A stretch of 64,000 nt of DNA from Pieris napi (GCF_905475465.1 NC_062243.1:10254267-10318266), one strand, 5' to 3'; shown: positions 27,401 through 34,686, numbered from the stretch's first letter. Numbers and translations: made by a program. The notes: generated from the sequence alone by a model not told the origin.

Positions 27401-30400
27401 AAATGTGCCCATCAAGTACTGATTGATGTTGTTCCCAGTGGTCAATACTTTTATTAATCTACAATACAATAGAAAAGCTATTGAGGCGTTCCAATAGCTA
27501 TAATTGTTTGGAAATACGATCAATATAACGTTCAGTATTTTATAAAGATTGAGCACATGCTTAAAATGTTTTGTTACTAATAAATATGTACTTCTTCACA
27601 ATTATCGCAGTTTAATAAATTTCGATACAAAACATTTATCGTACGTTATCACGGCATTTCAAAAGCAATGATAAAGAGAACTATTGAGTGGTTATGCTAC
27701 TATAATGCAAACAATTTTATTTTATCTGCACATTATTGATATTATCAAACAAACTATAAGATAAAAATCGTTTTACCTTAGAAAAATCGAGGTTATATAT
27801 AGAAACGCCCAATGTTGCCTTACGTCCGAAATTGTTAGATATGCCTAAATAAATAGTGGGAAAAAATATTCCTGAATGAAAGACAGGAGTGTTAACACTC
27901 TTATCACTTCGAATAAATAAACGTGACAAAAGATTATAACTATTTGAGGTAAGTACCTTTATGAATAAGCCTAAAGCTTATTTGAATTATTCAATTATTT
28001 ACACATATTTATTTAAATAAAAGTATGGAGTTCCTCCCGAATTAATCAGTATTATTTGTGATTTATGGAAATCGTTAACCTGGGCGATCGTTCATAAGGC
28101 AGCATAAGGTTAAAGGCGATAAAGTTACTCCACATCAGTTATAATTACGCCGCAGTTTAAACGTAAATTAATTATTGATTAGCAAGGAAGTTTAACGCTC
28201 GCGCTTGGAGTTCCATAAGTTTGTATTTTACGGCTAAATGTGAACAATTTAACATATACCTTCATTATGAAATTGTAATGTTGTTTAATAGCTGTATTTT
28301 TTTTAATACTGATTAACTCTACGAAATCTGTTTCATATTAATATTAACGAATTAATTCTACGGTACTCAATTGTTGAGATCTTCCCCATTTCACCTTGAA
28401 TAATAAAGAAGGGTTCCTAACCCAATAGCCACCTAGGTATTGCAATACACTGGAAATGCATATATGTATAGTAAGGTACAACTACATACGTAACACAATT
28501 CAGGTTAAAGGGTTATTTTTGCATGCAACCGACTACACATATGTTAGGGATATTTATAATAGAAAGCAGTCTTCAATTCAATATCAGAAAGTCTAGCTTT
28601 TAGGTACGGTTGTATAAAATTCAAATTTAGAATACAAAAAAGGCATCTCAATTTTACACAGATGTCAATTTACATATTTTTAGTGACTATATTGCATAAA
28701 AAAATCTTGCATAATTTATTTCTTTATTAACGTTACATAAATAGTACATAAAAAACAGCTAACATAAATTATTAGGGAGGCAACGGGCGGCTTTACTCTC
28801 TCAACTCTCTAAACTCTTCTCTTACAACTCAACTCTTCAAAGCAACCGTAGTAAGAAAAATAAATACTAAGTATAAAGTACATAACCAAATTTAAAAAAA
28901 ATATCACAAGTAAAAGTGTAGTAATAAACACATTGAATTAGAATTTATTACATTTTACAAATGTATAAAACCCACATAATAACAAATATTTGTAGTTCTT
29001 TAAATGCGTAAACCCAACAATACTTTGAACTCTTATCGTGTATGGTGTGAAATAATTATACCACAAATTACAAATGAAAAAACTAAAGAGGTTAAAAATG
29101 TTATCTAACTTCTTGAAATGGCGATAAGGTTACAAGTGAAATAGGGAGAAAGGCATTGAACCTTAACAGGAGCGATGGCTCATTGCCCGTATTTACTCGG
29201 CCAGCGCACACGTTTTAATATTAATAACACCCCATACAAGAAAGCTTCAGCTGGTTCTAGGCGCTCCTGAATTTACGAGAGCTAGAACCTTTTATGACGA
29301 TGTTTACCGTGGTTGCCAATGGCTCATACAGAATGAACAAGTATGCACTTTTGTGAATTTATAGCTCCTAATTAGCTAAGTTGCTTGCTATTAGCAAAGT
29401 TTGAAATTCGAATGTGGTCAATGATTTTATTCAAATGGCAACAAAGATTTTCCTTTATTACGAGTAGGTTGGATACGTTCAACTGAAATTCAAATTGTAA
29501 CTTCTACTTTAGTTTTAGCAAAACGAAAATTACATTAAACTTTATTCTAACTATTTTTATAAACGAGACAATGATTTAGTTCGCTAATGTAGAAACTAAG
29601 CCGATTTAAAATAAAAAATATAATTATTAATTTAAATAATGATTTATAAAATAAAAAGTCTGAGTTAAAAAAGCCTAAAAAATATATGTAAATTTAGTTT
29701 CTCTTTTCATTACACACAGGATAATCGAGCAAGAAAATGCATTGATGTGTGTTCACGGCACTTTGCGTTCGTGCTCCTGAATGCATTTTTGTGAGACGGC
29801 TAGTACTCTCAAGCCCTTCAGGATTTTCAAAGAGTTATTCAGTCACACAGTGTCATATCATAAGCCGTAGTAGCGACCTATTGACGTAGTAGTAGGTAAA
29901 CGCCGAGAAAACGGAAACAATTTCGAATGAACCAGAAGTTTATTTCAGAAATGTGCTTGAATCTAAACTCTGGAATGCTGTTAGGCATGCGAAGTTGCTT
30001 TTTGTTCCCAACGTTCCTATTAAACAGGTCTCGTTCTTGCGGCAGTAGGTTCTACATAGACTAAGTTCATTATAGCTGTAATGCACTAAGGACTCTAATC
30101 TACGGTCTCTACTCCATACGTATGTATGTAAGTATACTCAAGTATTAATATGTATCGTCTTTTTTTGACAGATCTTAGAAACTATAATTAGGTTTTATTA
30201 ACGTTTAGAGTACGGCTCTACTTGCCACTGTGTCAGCGAACTAATCATATTATTTCTAAGTATCAACGTCCGAGTTACACATACATATATGTACATATAT
30301 TATGTATTGTAAGAAATAGGATATCCTTGTATTTTCTTGATAAAGATGACGTTGTGAATCTGTAAATATAAATAGTATAAGATCCCGCTATACAACGACC

Positions 30401-32755
30401 TTCACCGAGATGCTTATTTAATGAAACTTATTTTATATTTAATTTAATATGTCAATAAATATAATCCATATGGGTTGCCTAGCAAATTTCAGTCCAGAGT
30501 ATGTTTAATTAATATTTAAAAAAAAAATTTTTTTTTATAATTTGCATGTAGTAAATTTTTTGAACTTTTTTCAATCAATATTTTTAATCAGGGTAGTATT
30601 ATATATGTATCACTAAAACCTTCTTTTATACTAAAGATGTATATATACTTTAGTGTCACATAAAAAATAAACACATAAATAATTAATTGATTAAAAACAA
30701 CCTAACTTTTGCTGCATATTCTATGGGCTTCATACTTTCGATTGGTATAGAATTTATCTAATAATCATACCGGTGAAATGTTTAAAAAAATATTTTTTTT
30801 TAAATTAATTAAAAATACTCTGGACTGAAATTTGCTAGGCAACCCATATGGATTATATTTATTGATATATTAAAATATATATAAAATAAGTTTCATTAAA
30901 TAAGCATCTCGGTGAAGGTCGTTGTATAGCGGGATCTTAGACCAAAAAGATGTGGGGGATTTTACAATCTCTAAAATCCTTGTGGATACTCTTTCGTGAA
31001 GTTTGCCACACTTTTCTTGCTTTGTCCTACTTATTGCTTTTGTTTCAGTTTGCACACATATAATACTCGTACTAAAGGTAAATCAATCTACGGGTTAAAT
31101 ACTAATTCTTATCGTTTAAAAAAACGATGCGTCTTTATGGCCTAGTAGATATTGTTTATGGCGTCTAATCTTGATTTAATGAGTTCGATTGCCGCCACGA
31201 AAGGCTAACTAAAATGATGAAGAGAGTGTTACGCACTCTAAAATAGGTCCATAGTAGCATTACGGGTTTTTATACATTTAACAAGAACATAGGTATTTGA
31301 CAGTATTAAGAGGCGTTAAGAATAGGATAAAGTGTAACGGTAATTCATTTGAATAAAATATACAGCACACACGCACAGACATCTGTTCAGTTAAATAAGG
31401 GGGTTCAAATTTGCTATACAGAATGAATATGCCAACAAATAAAATTTCGTTATCAAGAATGTGCTTTTCTTCTTATTACTAATTGTATATACGTAGTATA
31501 AAAGTAGTTTAGGCGAAAACGTCAAAATAACGACAAAGTTTGAAAACTGTCACATTGTAAAATTTACGCTTTTTTTTATATTCGAGGTGGAAATGCGTTG
31601 CGTATTATCAGAGAGGGTGGCTCTCAACCGATTCCAGGCTTTCTGCTAATCAGAGAGGAGGGAGGTAATTAAAATTTACCTTAGCATTGTCTATGCTTCT
31701 TGTACATGTTATTAGGATTCTGAAGAATTTGTAACTATTGTGTAGGTATATGGTGTAATCTTTTTGAAGCTGTAGGCTTGATGTGATGCATGTCCAACCA
31801 ATCATATTAAGAAAAAATCAGTAAAACTGATGAAATAATGTATTTGCCTTCACTCAAGTATTATGTTTTTTTTAAATATGACATTAGATTTTGTGATACA
31901 GCTACATATTGTCAACATTGAAATAAACTTGTGCCACAGAATATAATACTAAGAGCTCTGAATAAGCAATATGTCATTGTCTAGTGTTAATTTGCTGGTG
32001 AATATTTGAACACCACTTTAACTAGACAAAGTTCATTAAGAGTTATGATGGAGCTGACTTTAAAGTTTACCTAACACAGATTAAGGCATAAGAATTTTAG
32101 GATGGTAAAAGTATGATGTAATGAGGTTTTAATGTATCTCCTTGTTAACATACTCTTTTTTTGTAAGCATGAGAATGAGTAAAACCCCTTTAAATCAATC
32201 CACAGCAGAGCATTAGCATGATTGGAAAGCATAGCATACTATGATTATTTATCTTTAAAGGCAAGTGGGTAATCATCAGTCTGTGCTTTTTTCTTCCCAT
32301 TATATGCATGTTAACTAAGCATTATTAAATTGTGGTGAGTAACAGTTTTATGGATTATGTGCTTTAATAATGATGTATAATAATATATTTTTCGATTCTT
32401 TGTAGTAGCGAAAATATTCAAAGATTTTTCTATAATCAGTCATTTTAGGATAATTTACGGTTTAATTGATAATAATTTGGTCGCTGTGGAATGAATGAAT
32501 GTAGCTACTACTAATCTTTTGAATCAATTATACCAAAACGTATCAAATTACTGAATTAAGACGGAATTAACTGTATTTGCTTGTTACAGTACAAAGCAAC
32601 AAGACATTGTATGTCACAGTTCACATAAAAAACTTGTTCAAAACAAAATACTTACCTATACTTTCTGCTGAAGATGAAATTCGTGCGAAGCAGGCAACAA
32701 ATACAAATACTTTTAATTTCAGCGACATGTTTCTCCACCGCTCAAGTTCTTCCAT
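210..32755 (-). CDS. sdk: sidekick, Ig/FN3 cell-adhesion protein (5' 21 coding exons, 3' end outside window)
   Basis: Sidekick is a single-pass homophilic adhesion protein of the immunoglobulin superfamily, known in insects from eye patterning, synaptic lamina choice and tricellular adherens junctions. Twenty-one exons on the minus strand join with consistent phases into 4,824 nt (1,608 codons) without a stop. Visible parts: signal peptide (residues 1 to about 32), six Ig domains (about 38-610) and FN3 repeats 1-9 plus most of repeat 10 (about 615-1608). Key matches to the family are PRFTTQPSSS, IANARPLHELETLW, WTPGFDGNSP, EIITQWQPPLEEHRNG, SGVEPVLPGAP and ATSSTTVVV. The family usually has 13 FN3 repeats, a membrane helix and a PDZ-binding tail; those must lie left of position 210. 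Most introns are phase 1, as is usual for Ig/FN3 modules. Intron 1 spans about 16.9 kb. The identification is very secure; exact borders are manual. Confidence 0.96.
499..765 (-). mobile_element. tRNA-derived SINE, family 1
   Basis: On the minus strand a tRNA-like head with a perfect B box (GGTTCGATTCC, complement of 693-703) and an A-box-like CTAGCGGTCTTA is followed by a unique body. It ends in a poly-A tail seen as the T run at 499-510. It lies in the sdk intron between exons 20 and 21. Confidence 0.75.
996..1192 (-). CDS. sdk: sdk exon 20: rest of FN3-9
   Basis: This 197-nt exon, phases 2 to 1, encodes YYTVQQKEDGGTWQTLPE, the YTAYQFRIRATNDIGPS strands and VRTLPA, completing FN3-9. The donor is GTAATT. 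Confidence 0.93.
1391..1606 (-). CDS. sdk: sdk exon 19: end of FN3-8 and start of FN3-9
   Basis: This 216-nt exon, phases 2 to 2, encodes the end of FN3-8 (YYLFTVRAQTRLGWG) and the start of FN3-9 (HQITFSWTPGDDGYAPLR). It is clearly GC-richer than the surrounding introns. Confidence 0.93.
1653..1940 (-). mobile_element. tRNA-derived SINE, family 2 (longest copy)
   Basis: This minus-strand copy starts GAGCAGTGTTGGCCTAGCGG, a tRNA-like head. It carries a degenerate B box and ends in a body with GAGGCCAAGACCTAAAGAGG. Related copies are at 20940-21160 and 61754-62010, with decayed ones at 16826, 42414 and position 1. Confidence 0.8.
2028..2208 (-). CDS. sdk: sdk exon 18: start of FN3-8
   Basis: This 181-nt exon, phases 1 to 2, encodes PGPPSNVSFPDVSFTSARI, IWDVPEDPNGEILAYQV and REFLPSDRTF of FN3-8. 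The donor is GTATGT. Confidence 0.92.
2368..2912. repeat. composite repeat with three spaced copies of a 24-bp motif and one inverted copy
   Basis: The motif CGATAAAGAAGTTTCACTTC plus AAAA occurs at 2732-2755 (one mismatch), 2799-2822 and 2889-2912. Each is preceded by variants of a GATGGCGCGTAAC / GAAAAATGTGAC block. An inverted copy lies at 2376-2393. It sits in the sdk intron between exons 17 and 18 and looks like a decayed terminal or subterminal-repeat element. Confidence 0.6.
3418..3735 (-). CDS. sdk: sdk exon 17: FN3-7
   Basis: This 318-nt exon, phases 1 to 1, encodes a complete FN3 repeat (SANATSSTTVVVLWGDIP to LRKYVVYHIQVLGYTRLGDG and VRTFED). A whole FN3 module in one symmetric-phase exon could be skipped without a frameshift. 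Confidence 0.95.
4046..4234. mobile_element. 189-bp MITE with mariner-type TA target site
   Basis: The ends are CAGGGTGGTCGAAAAGTCG and its inverse with one mismatch (18 of 19 bp), directly flanked by TA on both sides. It has no coding capacity. The terminal repeats and TA duplication point to the Tc1/mariner group. It sits between sdk exons 16 and 17. Confidence 0.75.
4375..4603 (-). CDS. sdk: sdk exon 16: rest of FN3-6
   Basis: This 229-nt exon, phases 0 to 1, encodes PLQQSEWYGNPKGYNITY, IEDHTANSHVLSNLEEWSLY and the closing strand TERTREA of FN3-6. The acceptor is CCACAG and the donor GTAAGA. Confidence 0.93.
5790..6044 (-). CDS. sdk: sdk exon 15: end of FN3-5 and start of FN3-6
   Basis: This 255-nt exon, phases 0 to 0, encodes the end of FN3-5 (VTGLVPFTTYRLRIIATNVVG) and the beginning of FN3-6 (PPRNVTVRAVSANNLRVRWI). 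The donor is GTAAGT. Confidence 0.94.
6083..6109. repeat. short perfect hairpin
   Basis: Eleven-bp arms (AGACCTCTGAC and its complement) with a 5-nt loop, about 40 bp upstream of sdk exon 15 in its direction of transcription. No known family. Confidence 0.5.
6361..6570 (-). CDS. sdk: sdk exon 14: end of FN3-4 and start of FN3-5
   Basis: This 210-nt exon, phases 0 to 0, encodes the end of FN3-4 (YNFWVSAMTGIGEGPR), the linker SGVEPVLPGAP, and the start of FN3-5 (VLLQFTPGFDGNSS). The donor is GTATTT, weaker than most in this gene. Confidence 0.93.
6603..6641. repeat. short perfect hairpin
   Basis: Fourteen-bp arms (GTTAAAGAAAGTAA and its complement), with an 11-nt loop, in the sdk intron between exons 13 and 14. 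Confidence 0.5.
6778..6974 (-). CDS. sdk: sdk exon 13: start of FN3-4
   Basis: This 197-nt exon, phases 1 to 0, encodes the first strands of FN3-4 (VRVSWSPPRKSNGVLIGY). It contains no ATG near its 5' end but is flanked by a TTTTTAG acceptor and a GTTAGT donor. Confidence 0.9.
7453..7675 (-). CDS. sdk: sdk exon 12: rest of FN3-3
   Basis: This 223-nt exon, phases 0 to 1, completes FN3-3 (GYKIQAWKWDD to LEKFTEYNVSVLCFTEPGDG). The donor is GTAAGT. The open frame on the opposite strand here is only a shadow. Confidence 0.92.
7998..8410 (-). CDS. sdk: sdk exon 11: FN3-2 and start of FN3-3
   Basis: This 413-nt exon, phases 1 to 0, encodes all of FN3-2 (SEIITQWQPPLEEHRNGHI, YQNITNEAQRNYLI) and the first strands of FN3-3 (SITVWWTPPTPQKINGINQ). 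It ends at a GTATGT donor. Confidence 0.95.
9128..9357. mobile_element. 230-bp PIF/Harbinger-type MITE
   Basis: It has 26-bp perfect terminal inverted repeats starting GGGAGCGTTCAAGTATTACG, flanked on each side by TAA, the 3-bp target typical of PIF/Harbinger. The interior has no open frame and contains a run of 12 G at 9303-9314. It lies 23 bp from the donor of sdk exon 10. Confidence 0.8.
9381..9566 (-). CDS. sdk: sdk exon 10: rest of FN3-1
   Basis: This 186-nt exon, phases 1 to 1, completes FN3-1 (LLNWITEP to LKAATSYQFRVSAVNTVGEG and TLPQE). The donor is GTAAAT. A small MITE begins 23 bp beyond the donor. Confidence 0.93.
10045..10302 (-). mobile_element. 3' fragment of a non-LTR retrotransposon
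   Basis: The sequence matches the right-edge element (63608-64000) over its 3' end: GGGCAGAAGGCTCACCTGAT, AAGTGATACCGCC, GCAAGTGCGTTGCCG and the GGCAAAAACTGCCTT segment. It is in antisense orientation on the plus strand with an internal deletion, next to sdk exon 9. Confidence 0.75.
10344..10639 (-). CDS. sdk: sdk exon 9: end of Ig6 and start of FN3-1
   Basis: This 296-nt exon, phases 2 to 1, encodes the end of Ig6 (ASDAGEYKCIVTSGGGN) and the first strands of FN3 repeat 1 (VNVSWTPGFDGNSPVQKF). It is followed by a GTGAGT donor. A retrotransposon fragment lies only about 40 bp past this donor. Confidence 0.94.
10873..10970 (-). mobile_element. short non-LTR retrotransposon 3' fragment
   Basis: A decayed copy of the same 3' end (GATGTTAAGTGATACCGCCG and GAGTGCGTTGCCGG). 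It lies in the sdk intron between exons 8 and 9. Confidence 0.7.
11271..11397 (-). CDS. sdk: sdk exon 8: first half of Ig6
   Basis: This 127-nt exon, phases 1 to 2, encodes the start of Ig6: RTQIIAPPVDTRVLLGHTA, the first cysteine (LQCKV) and the core tryptophan (IDWFHNN). The donor is GTAAGT. Confidence 0.92.
11738..12079 (+). mobile_element. LEP1/Helitron-like non-autonomous repeat, copy 1
   Basis: It starts ACTAGCTGACCTGGCAAACG and ends near CATTGTGACAC plus a TATATATAGAGAT tail, as does the copy at 25832-26066. Such CTAGCTGACCCGGCAAACG repeats are frequent in Lepidoptera; assignment to Helitrons is from memory and uncertain. The open frame inside is not a gene. Confidence 0.6.
12223..12378 (-). 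CDS. sdk: sdk exon 7: second half of Ig5
   Basis: This 156-nt exon, phases 1 to 1, encodes the second half of Ig5 with EEGDLLIT and DSGKYTCKRANEAGS. The acceptor is TTTACAG and the donor GTAAGT. Confidence 0.92.
13059..13178 (-). CDS. sdk: sdk exon 6: first half of Ig5
   Basis: This 120-nt exon, phases 1 to 1, encodes the first half of Ig5 including LTVLDGKDATIACRAVGAP and the core tryptophan (VTWYFN). It has TTGTAG acceptor and GTAAGA donor sites. Confidence 0.93.
13915..14010 (-). other. candidate unannotated cassette exon of sdk (Ig4-Ig5 linker)
   Basis: In the 897-bp intron between exons 5 and 6, a 96-bp stretch is bounded by CGCAG on its 5' side and a good GTAAGC donor on its 3' side. 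It has phases 1 and 1, exactly matching the flanking exons, and contains no stop. It would insert 32 residues, strongly basic, including LDGSRIRRSHMKLIRMRT, with an RIRR furin-type motif. The polypyrimidine tract is weak. It is a prediction from splice geometry, not a recognised sidekick exon. Confidence 0.35.
14076..14779 (-). CDS. sdk: sdk exon 5: end of Ig2, Ig3 and Ig4
   Basis: This is the largest coding exon in the window (704 nt, phases 2 to 1). It closes Ig2 (RAINTQLGKVE), then encodes all of Ig3 (LYCIANARPLHELETLW to GKYMCQA) and Ig4 (IVLECNVQG to GIYQCIASNEAGES). Ig4 carries an unusual acidic and glycine-rich loop (ADAGEADNADVDDGGG) between its tryptophan and second cysteine. It ends at a GTAAGT donor. 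Confidence 0.95.
15003..15228 (-). CDS. sdk: sdk exon 4: Ig2
   Basis: This exon encodes most of the second Ig domain (YMGMFENT to QRAYR), phases 1 to 2. The domain lacks the usual cysteine pair: hydrophobic residues replace the first (AAILDF) and YRAR replaces the second. As recalled, fly Sidekick has the same feature, so it is not a defect. Confidence 0.92.
15412..15588 (-). CDS. sdk: sdk exon 3: rest of Ig1
   Basis: This exon encodes the Ig1 core tryptophan (YRWLKNG), the DAGAYQCIA motif with the second cysteine, and the final strand. The donor chosen is GTAAGC just below 15412, which joins to exon 4 as VAYMGMFEN. An earlier GTGAAA would delete the last beta strand. Confidence 0.9.
15657..15752 (-). 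CDS. sdk: sdk exon 2: start of Ig1
   Basis: This 96-nt exon sits between a TTACAG acceptor and a GTAAGA donor, phases 1 to 1. It encodes the A-B strands of Ig1, including PRFTTQPSSS and the first Ig cysteine in KILQCSA. It is highly characteristic of sidekick and fixes the identity of the gene. Confidence 0.93.
16826..16965 (+). mobile_element. decayed tRNA-derived SINE, family 2
   Basis: A B-box-like GCGTTCGAATCCCGGCT is followed by CTATGTGCGCATTTAACACT and a degraded GTGAAAG-TCCTAAGAAAACC block, as in the 1653-1940 SINE. Confidence 0.6.
17321..18052. mobile_element. 732-bp hAT-type non-autonomous element
   Basis: Terminal inverted repeats TAGGGATGTGA and TCACATCCCTA are flanked by an identical 8-bp duplication, AGTTTTAT, at 17313-17320 and 18053-18060. 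Eight-bp duplications mark the hAT superfamily. Both ends carry many AATCGATT-type motifs in both orientations, typical of subterminal transposase-binding repeats. No transposase frame is visible. Confidence 0.88.
19625..19770 (-). mobile_element. non-LTR retrotransposon 3' fragment
   Basis: A decayed copy of the right-edge element family (AGGCTCATCTGATGTTAAGT, CGCAAGTGCGTTGCC, GGTACGCTCTT). It lies in sdk intron 1. Confidence 0.7.
20940..21160 (+). mobile_element. tRNA-derived SINE, family 2, degraded
   Basis: It keeps AGCAGTGTTAGC at the head, CATCGTGAGGAAACCGACAT in the body and CTCAAAGGTTGTGCCGCA at the tail, all matching 1653-1940 on the opposite strand. The tRNA-like head is disrupted. 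Confidence 0.7.
22140..22200 (+). repeat. possible SINE head remnant
   Basis: CCTAGGTTTGATTCCGGGCG resembles a B box with its following region. Nothing else of the element is recognisable. Confidence 0.3.
22789..23010. repeat. dispersed repeat shared with 60524-60712
   Basis: The two copies share blocks such as TATGAACGTCAA, TTTACATTTACT, CAAGAGCG and CCGCCACTCTTTTTAATC in the same order. This looks like the end of a non-LTR element, but the family is not certain. Confidence 0.65.
23693..23740. repeat. perfect 20-bp hairpin, 8-nt loop
   Basis: Arms 23693-23712 (AAATGTACCTTATTCTTTAA) and 23721-23740 are exact inverse complements around CAAATTTT. No target duplication or known MITE family is seen, so either a small fold-back insertion or a precursor-like hairpin is possible. 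Confidence 0.6.
24541..24890. other. GC-richer island of unknown nature in sdk intron 1
   Basis: Around 24650-24830 the sequence is visibly less AT-rich than the rest of the intron and has two overlapping minus-strand open frames (71 and 75 codons) in different frames. Neither resembles a protein I know and neither has convincing splice borders. It may be an old repeat, a pseudogene or regulatory DNA. Confidence 0.3.
25832..26066 (+). mobile_element. LEP1/Helitron-like non-autonomous repeat, copy 2
   Basis: It begins ACTAGCTGACCCGGCAAACG, shares the TTTTGCCAAGTATATTATTT and GAACGAACATTGTGACAC blocks with copy 1 at 11738, and ends near TATATTAGATAGAGAT. It is internally shorter than copy 1. 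Confidence 0.6.
28770..28865. repeat. possible retroelement 3'-end remnant
   Basis: A GGGAGGCAACGGGCGGC segment followed by CTCT-rich sequence and CAAAGCAACC resembles non-LTR tail sequence seen in Lepidoptera. The assignment is weak. Confidence 0.3.
30380..30937. mobile_element. 558-bp MITE with long (about 150 bp) terminal inverted repeats
   Basis: The ends read AGATCCCGCTATACAACGAC inward and stay nearly complementary for about 150 bp, with a TA on each flank. A second, 5'-truncated copy lies at 59434-59832. There is no coding capacity. The TA target suggests the Tc1/mariner group, but the class is not proven. Confidence 0.8.
32656..32755 (-). CDS. sdk: sdk exon 1: signal peptide
   Basis: This exon encodes residues 1-33, with a hydrophobic core (VFVFVACFA) followed by a small-residue cleavage region (SSSAES), typical of a signal peptide. 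It ends at a GTAAGT donor in phase 1, matching exon 2. Two in-frame ATGs exist, at 32755 and nine codons later. The second gives a more conventional 24-residue signal, so either could be the true start. Confidence 0.88.
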
Positions 32756-33322
32756 AGCACAAAACTACTCACAATAATAGAACTACACAGGCACATTTTT
32801 TGTTTACCTCATTATTAACTATACAAATACACACCGATATTTTTAAGTAACAAAAGCTCATGTTTTAGGCGTTGCTATGCTTTGAATTCACCACAACAGT
32901 AAGGATACGTAAGTACCTGTGGGATTACCATTTGCCAGCAAAGTACAAAAGTTCACTCAACTTTATAATTTATCCTATAAAGCAGCTAACTTTACTAAAA
33001 TGATCTTTATCTATTCATATATTTAATCAAAACACTTTCATTATGTTTTAACAAACTGTGACATATCCGAATTTCTTACAAAAAACTTTTTATAAGTTCG
33101 AAAGTTTCATGAACTTCATTTCGCAATCTTCCCGAAGGACGCTCCAAACTCAACAGCCAAGAGTTGAGACAAAACACAACCGTATGTTCCAATATCTGTC
33201 GCAGACTCGCGGACAGTAACGAAGTTCACTTCAATTCTGTCATCACTTATCTGTGCTCGGACCACAGACCACTGAGTGCCTGAGTAATATTAATCATAGC
33301 TTTAAAAGTATATCTAGTTAAT

Positions 33323-33406
33323 GTAGAAAGTCAAAAACTAAATTTGTATGAAAAGTTTTCGACACGAACTGTCATTTCCTTACGAATTTAGTTTTCGACT
33401 TTCTAC
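33323..33406. repeat. inverted-repeat pair, MITE-like
   Basis: GTAGAAAGTCAAAAACTAAA at 33323 is mirrored by TTTAGTTTTCGACTTTCTAC ending at 33406 with one mismatch. The interior is about 40 bp. No clear target duplication. Confidence 0.6.
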
Positions 33407-33438
33407 TTACACTAATGTTAAGGCATCTTGATTCTTGA

Positions 33439-33535
33439 CTTACGGCAAGGCTACACGGGCGGTTCTCCCGCCGCGGGAAACCGCTCGACAAAGCTGCCGC
33501 AGACCATCAAACTACACGGGACGCGGTTTATTGCT
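33439..33535. repeat. GC-rich block with near-palindrome
   Basis: A GC-rich tract in AT-rich DNA contains GGCTACACGGGCGG and a near-palindromic GCGGTT...CCCGCCGCGGGAAACCGC. TACACGGG recurs at 33513. It resembles ends of PIF/Harbinger-like elements, but no partner end was found, so identity is open. Confidence 0.35.
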
Positions 33536-34120
33536 GCCTTTTTTTCATTTCAACATAGATCCGCCAATGATAACTGCGCTTGCAGCTCTCATATTAATTG
33601 AATTTTTAAAAAATAAAGTAGGCCCTAGAACCATAAAATCGAATTTAATAAAACCATAGAATATAAAATAGTATTTAAAATATAAACTGTGTTTCATAAT
33701 ATTATTGTATTTTTGCTAGTTATGGTAATATTAATCGATTAATAAAAAATTTTTTTTATATTTTACGTCTGTTTTACCCCTAGACTGTTATTTTTAAATC
33801 TTAGGGGCGGAGGAAGAGCAGCCCTCACCCGCTGTAACAAAGAACAGGCATCATGCAAGCCGTAGCGTATTGTTCGGTTAGTATATTAATATTTTTTTAA
33901 AATAACTGTTTCTGGCGCGTGAAGGTGGTCGGGACTATTATTCTAAAACTTTAAGTTCATGAGGAAATAATCCATAAATATATAATCCTGAATGTGTGGC
34001 TATCGTCATATTTATGTATGGTCTGTTCTATAATTCGAGTTGGCAACATTACAGTGAACCATATTTTGACTTGAGACATGTTGACATTGACAATAGATGA
34101 TCTCAACTGCCAAAACATTT

Positions 34121-34173
34121 CTTTTTCAACTAGCCTGTCATTACGGAAAGTTGCGGCGGGTTTTAAATCCTAG
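34121..34173 (+). promoter_or_regulatory. RpS15A: RpS15A transcription start and non-coding leader exon (predicted)
   Basis: A pyrimidine-rich CTTTTTC at 34121, typical of the TOP-like start of ribosomal protein genes, is followed by a short leader ending at a GTAATC donor. The coding exon begins after CTTTACAG at 34388. A short leader with an intron before the ATG is usual for these genes. Confidence 0.5.
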
Positions 34174-34390
34174 GTAATCATCCTTTTACTTGAAAAATAA
34201 GGCTAGAATTATTAATATTTGGTGTATTTAATGGTTACTTTGTGTAATGGGAACAATATTTTGACTTCAACTTAGTGCGAAATTCGAAAAGTGCCCTAGT
34301 GTATTATTGTTTAGCCTACGGTGTTACGAGGTTATAATACATGTATTAAGTGGTTATTATATATAATAAATGTTTTAAATCTTTACAGCC

Positions 34391-34686
34391 ATGGTGCGAA
34401 TGAACGTATTGAGTGATGCTCTCAAATCAATCCACAATGCCGAAAAGCGAGGCAAAAGACAAGTGCTCATCCGCCCTTGTTCTAAAGTTATTGTAAAGTT
34501 TCTTACTGTGATGATGAAGCATGGTTACATTGGAGAATTCGAAATTGTAGACGATCACAGAGCAGGAAAAATCGTCGTCAACTTGACAGGCAGATTAAAC
34601 AAATGCGGAGTTATTTCACCACGATTTGATGTACCAATCAATGATATAGAAAGGTGGACTAACTTATTGCCCTCTCGACAATTCGG
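34391..34686 (+). CDS. RpS15A: RpS15A coding exon 1
   Basis: It encodes residues 1-98 and two bases of codon 99, ending at a GTAAGC donor. It includes KRGKRQVLIRPCSKVIVKF and VVNLTGRLNKCGVISPRFDV. Confidence 0.97.

Larger units (their letters stand above)
15753..32655 (-). other. sdk: sdk intron 1 (about 16.9 kb)
   Basis: This intron separates the signal-peptide exon from Ig1. I see no nested host gene. It holds SINE, LINE, hAT, Helitron-like and MITE insertions listed separately. The remaining stretches (18053-19624, 21161-22140, 23741-25831, 26067-28770, 28870-30379 and 30938-32655) are AT-rich DNA without recognisable coding signal. Pockets of higher complexity near 24650-24890, 26760-26890 and 28030-28220 could be enhancers, but that is guesswork. 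Confidence 0.85.
32756..34120. other. head-to-head intergenic region between sdk and RpS15A
   Basis: About 1.4 kb separates the sdk start codon from the RpS15A leader. It must hold both promoters and the sdk 5' leader, whose extent I cannot fix. It also contains an inverted-repeat pair (33323-33406) and a GC-rich block (33439-33535). No further gene is visible. Confidence 0.6.
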
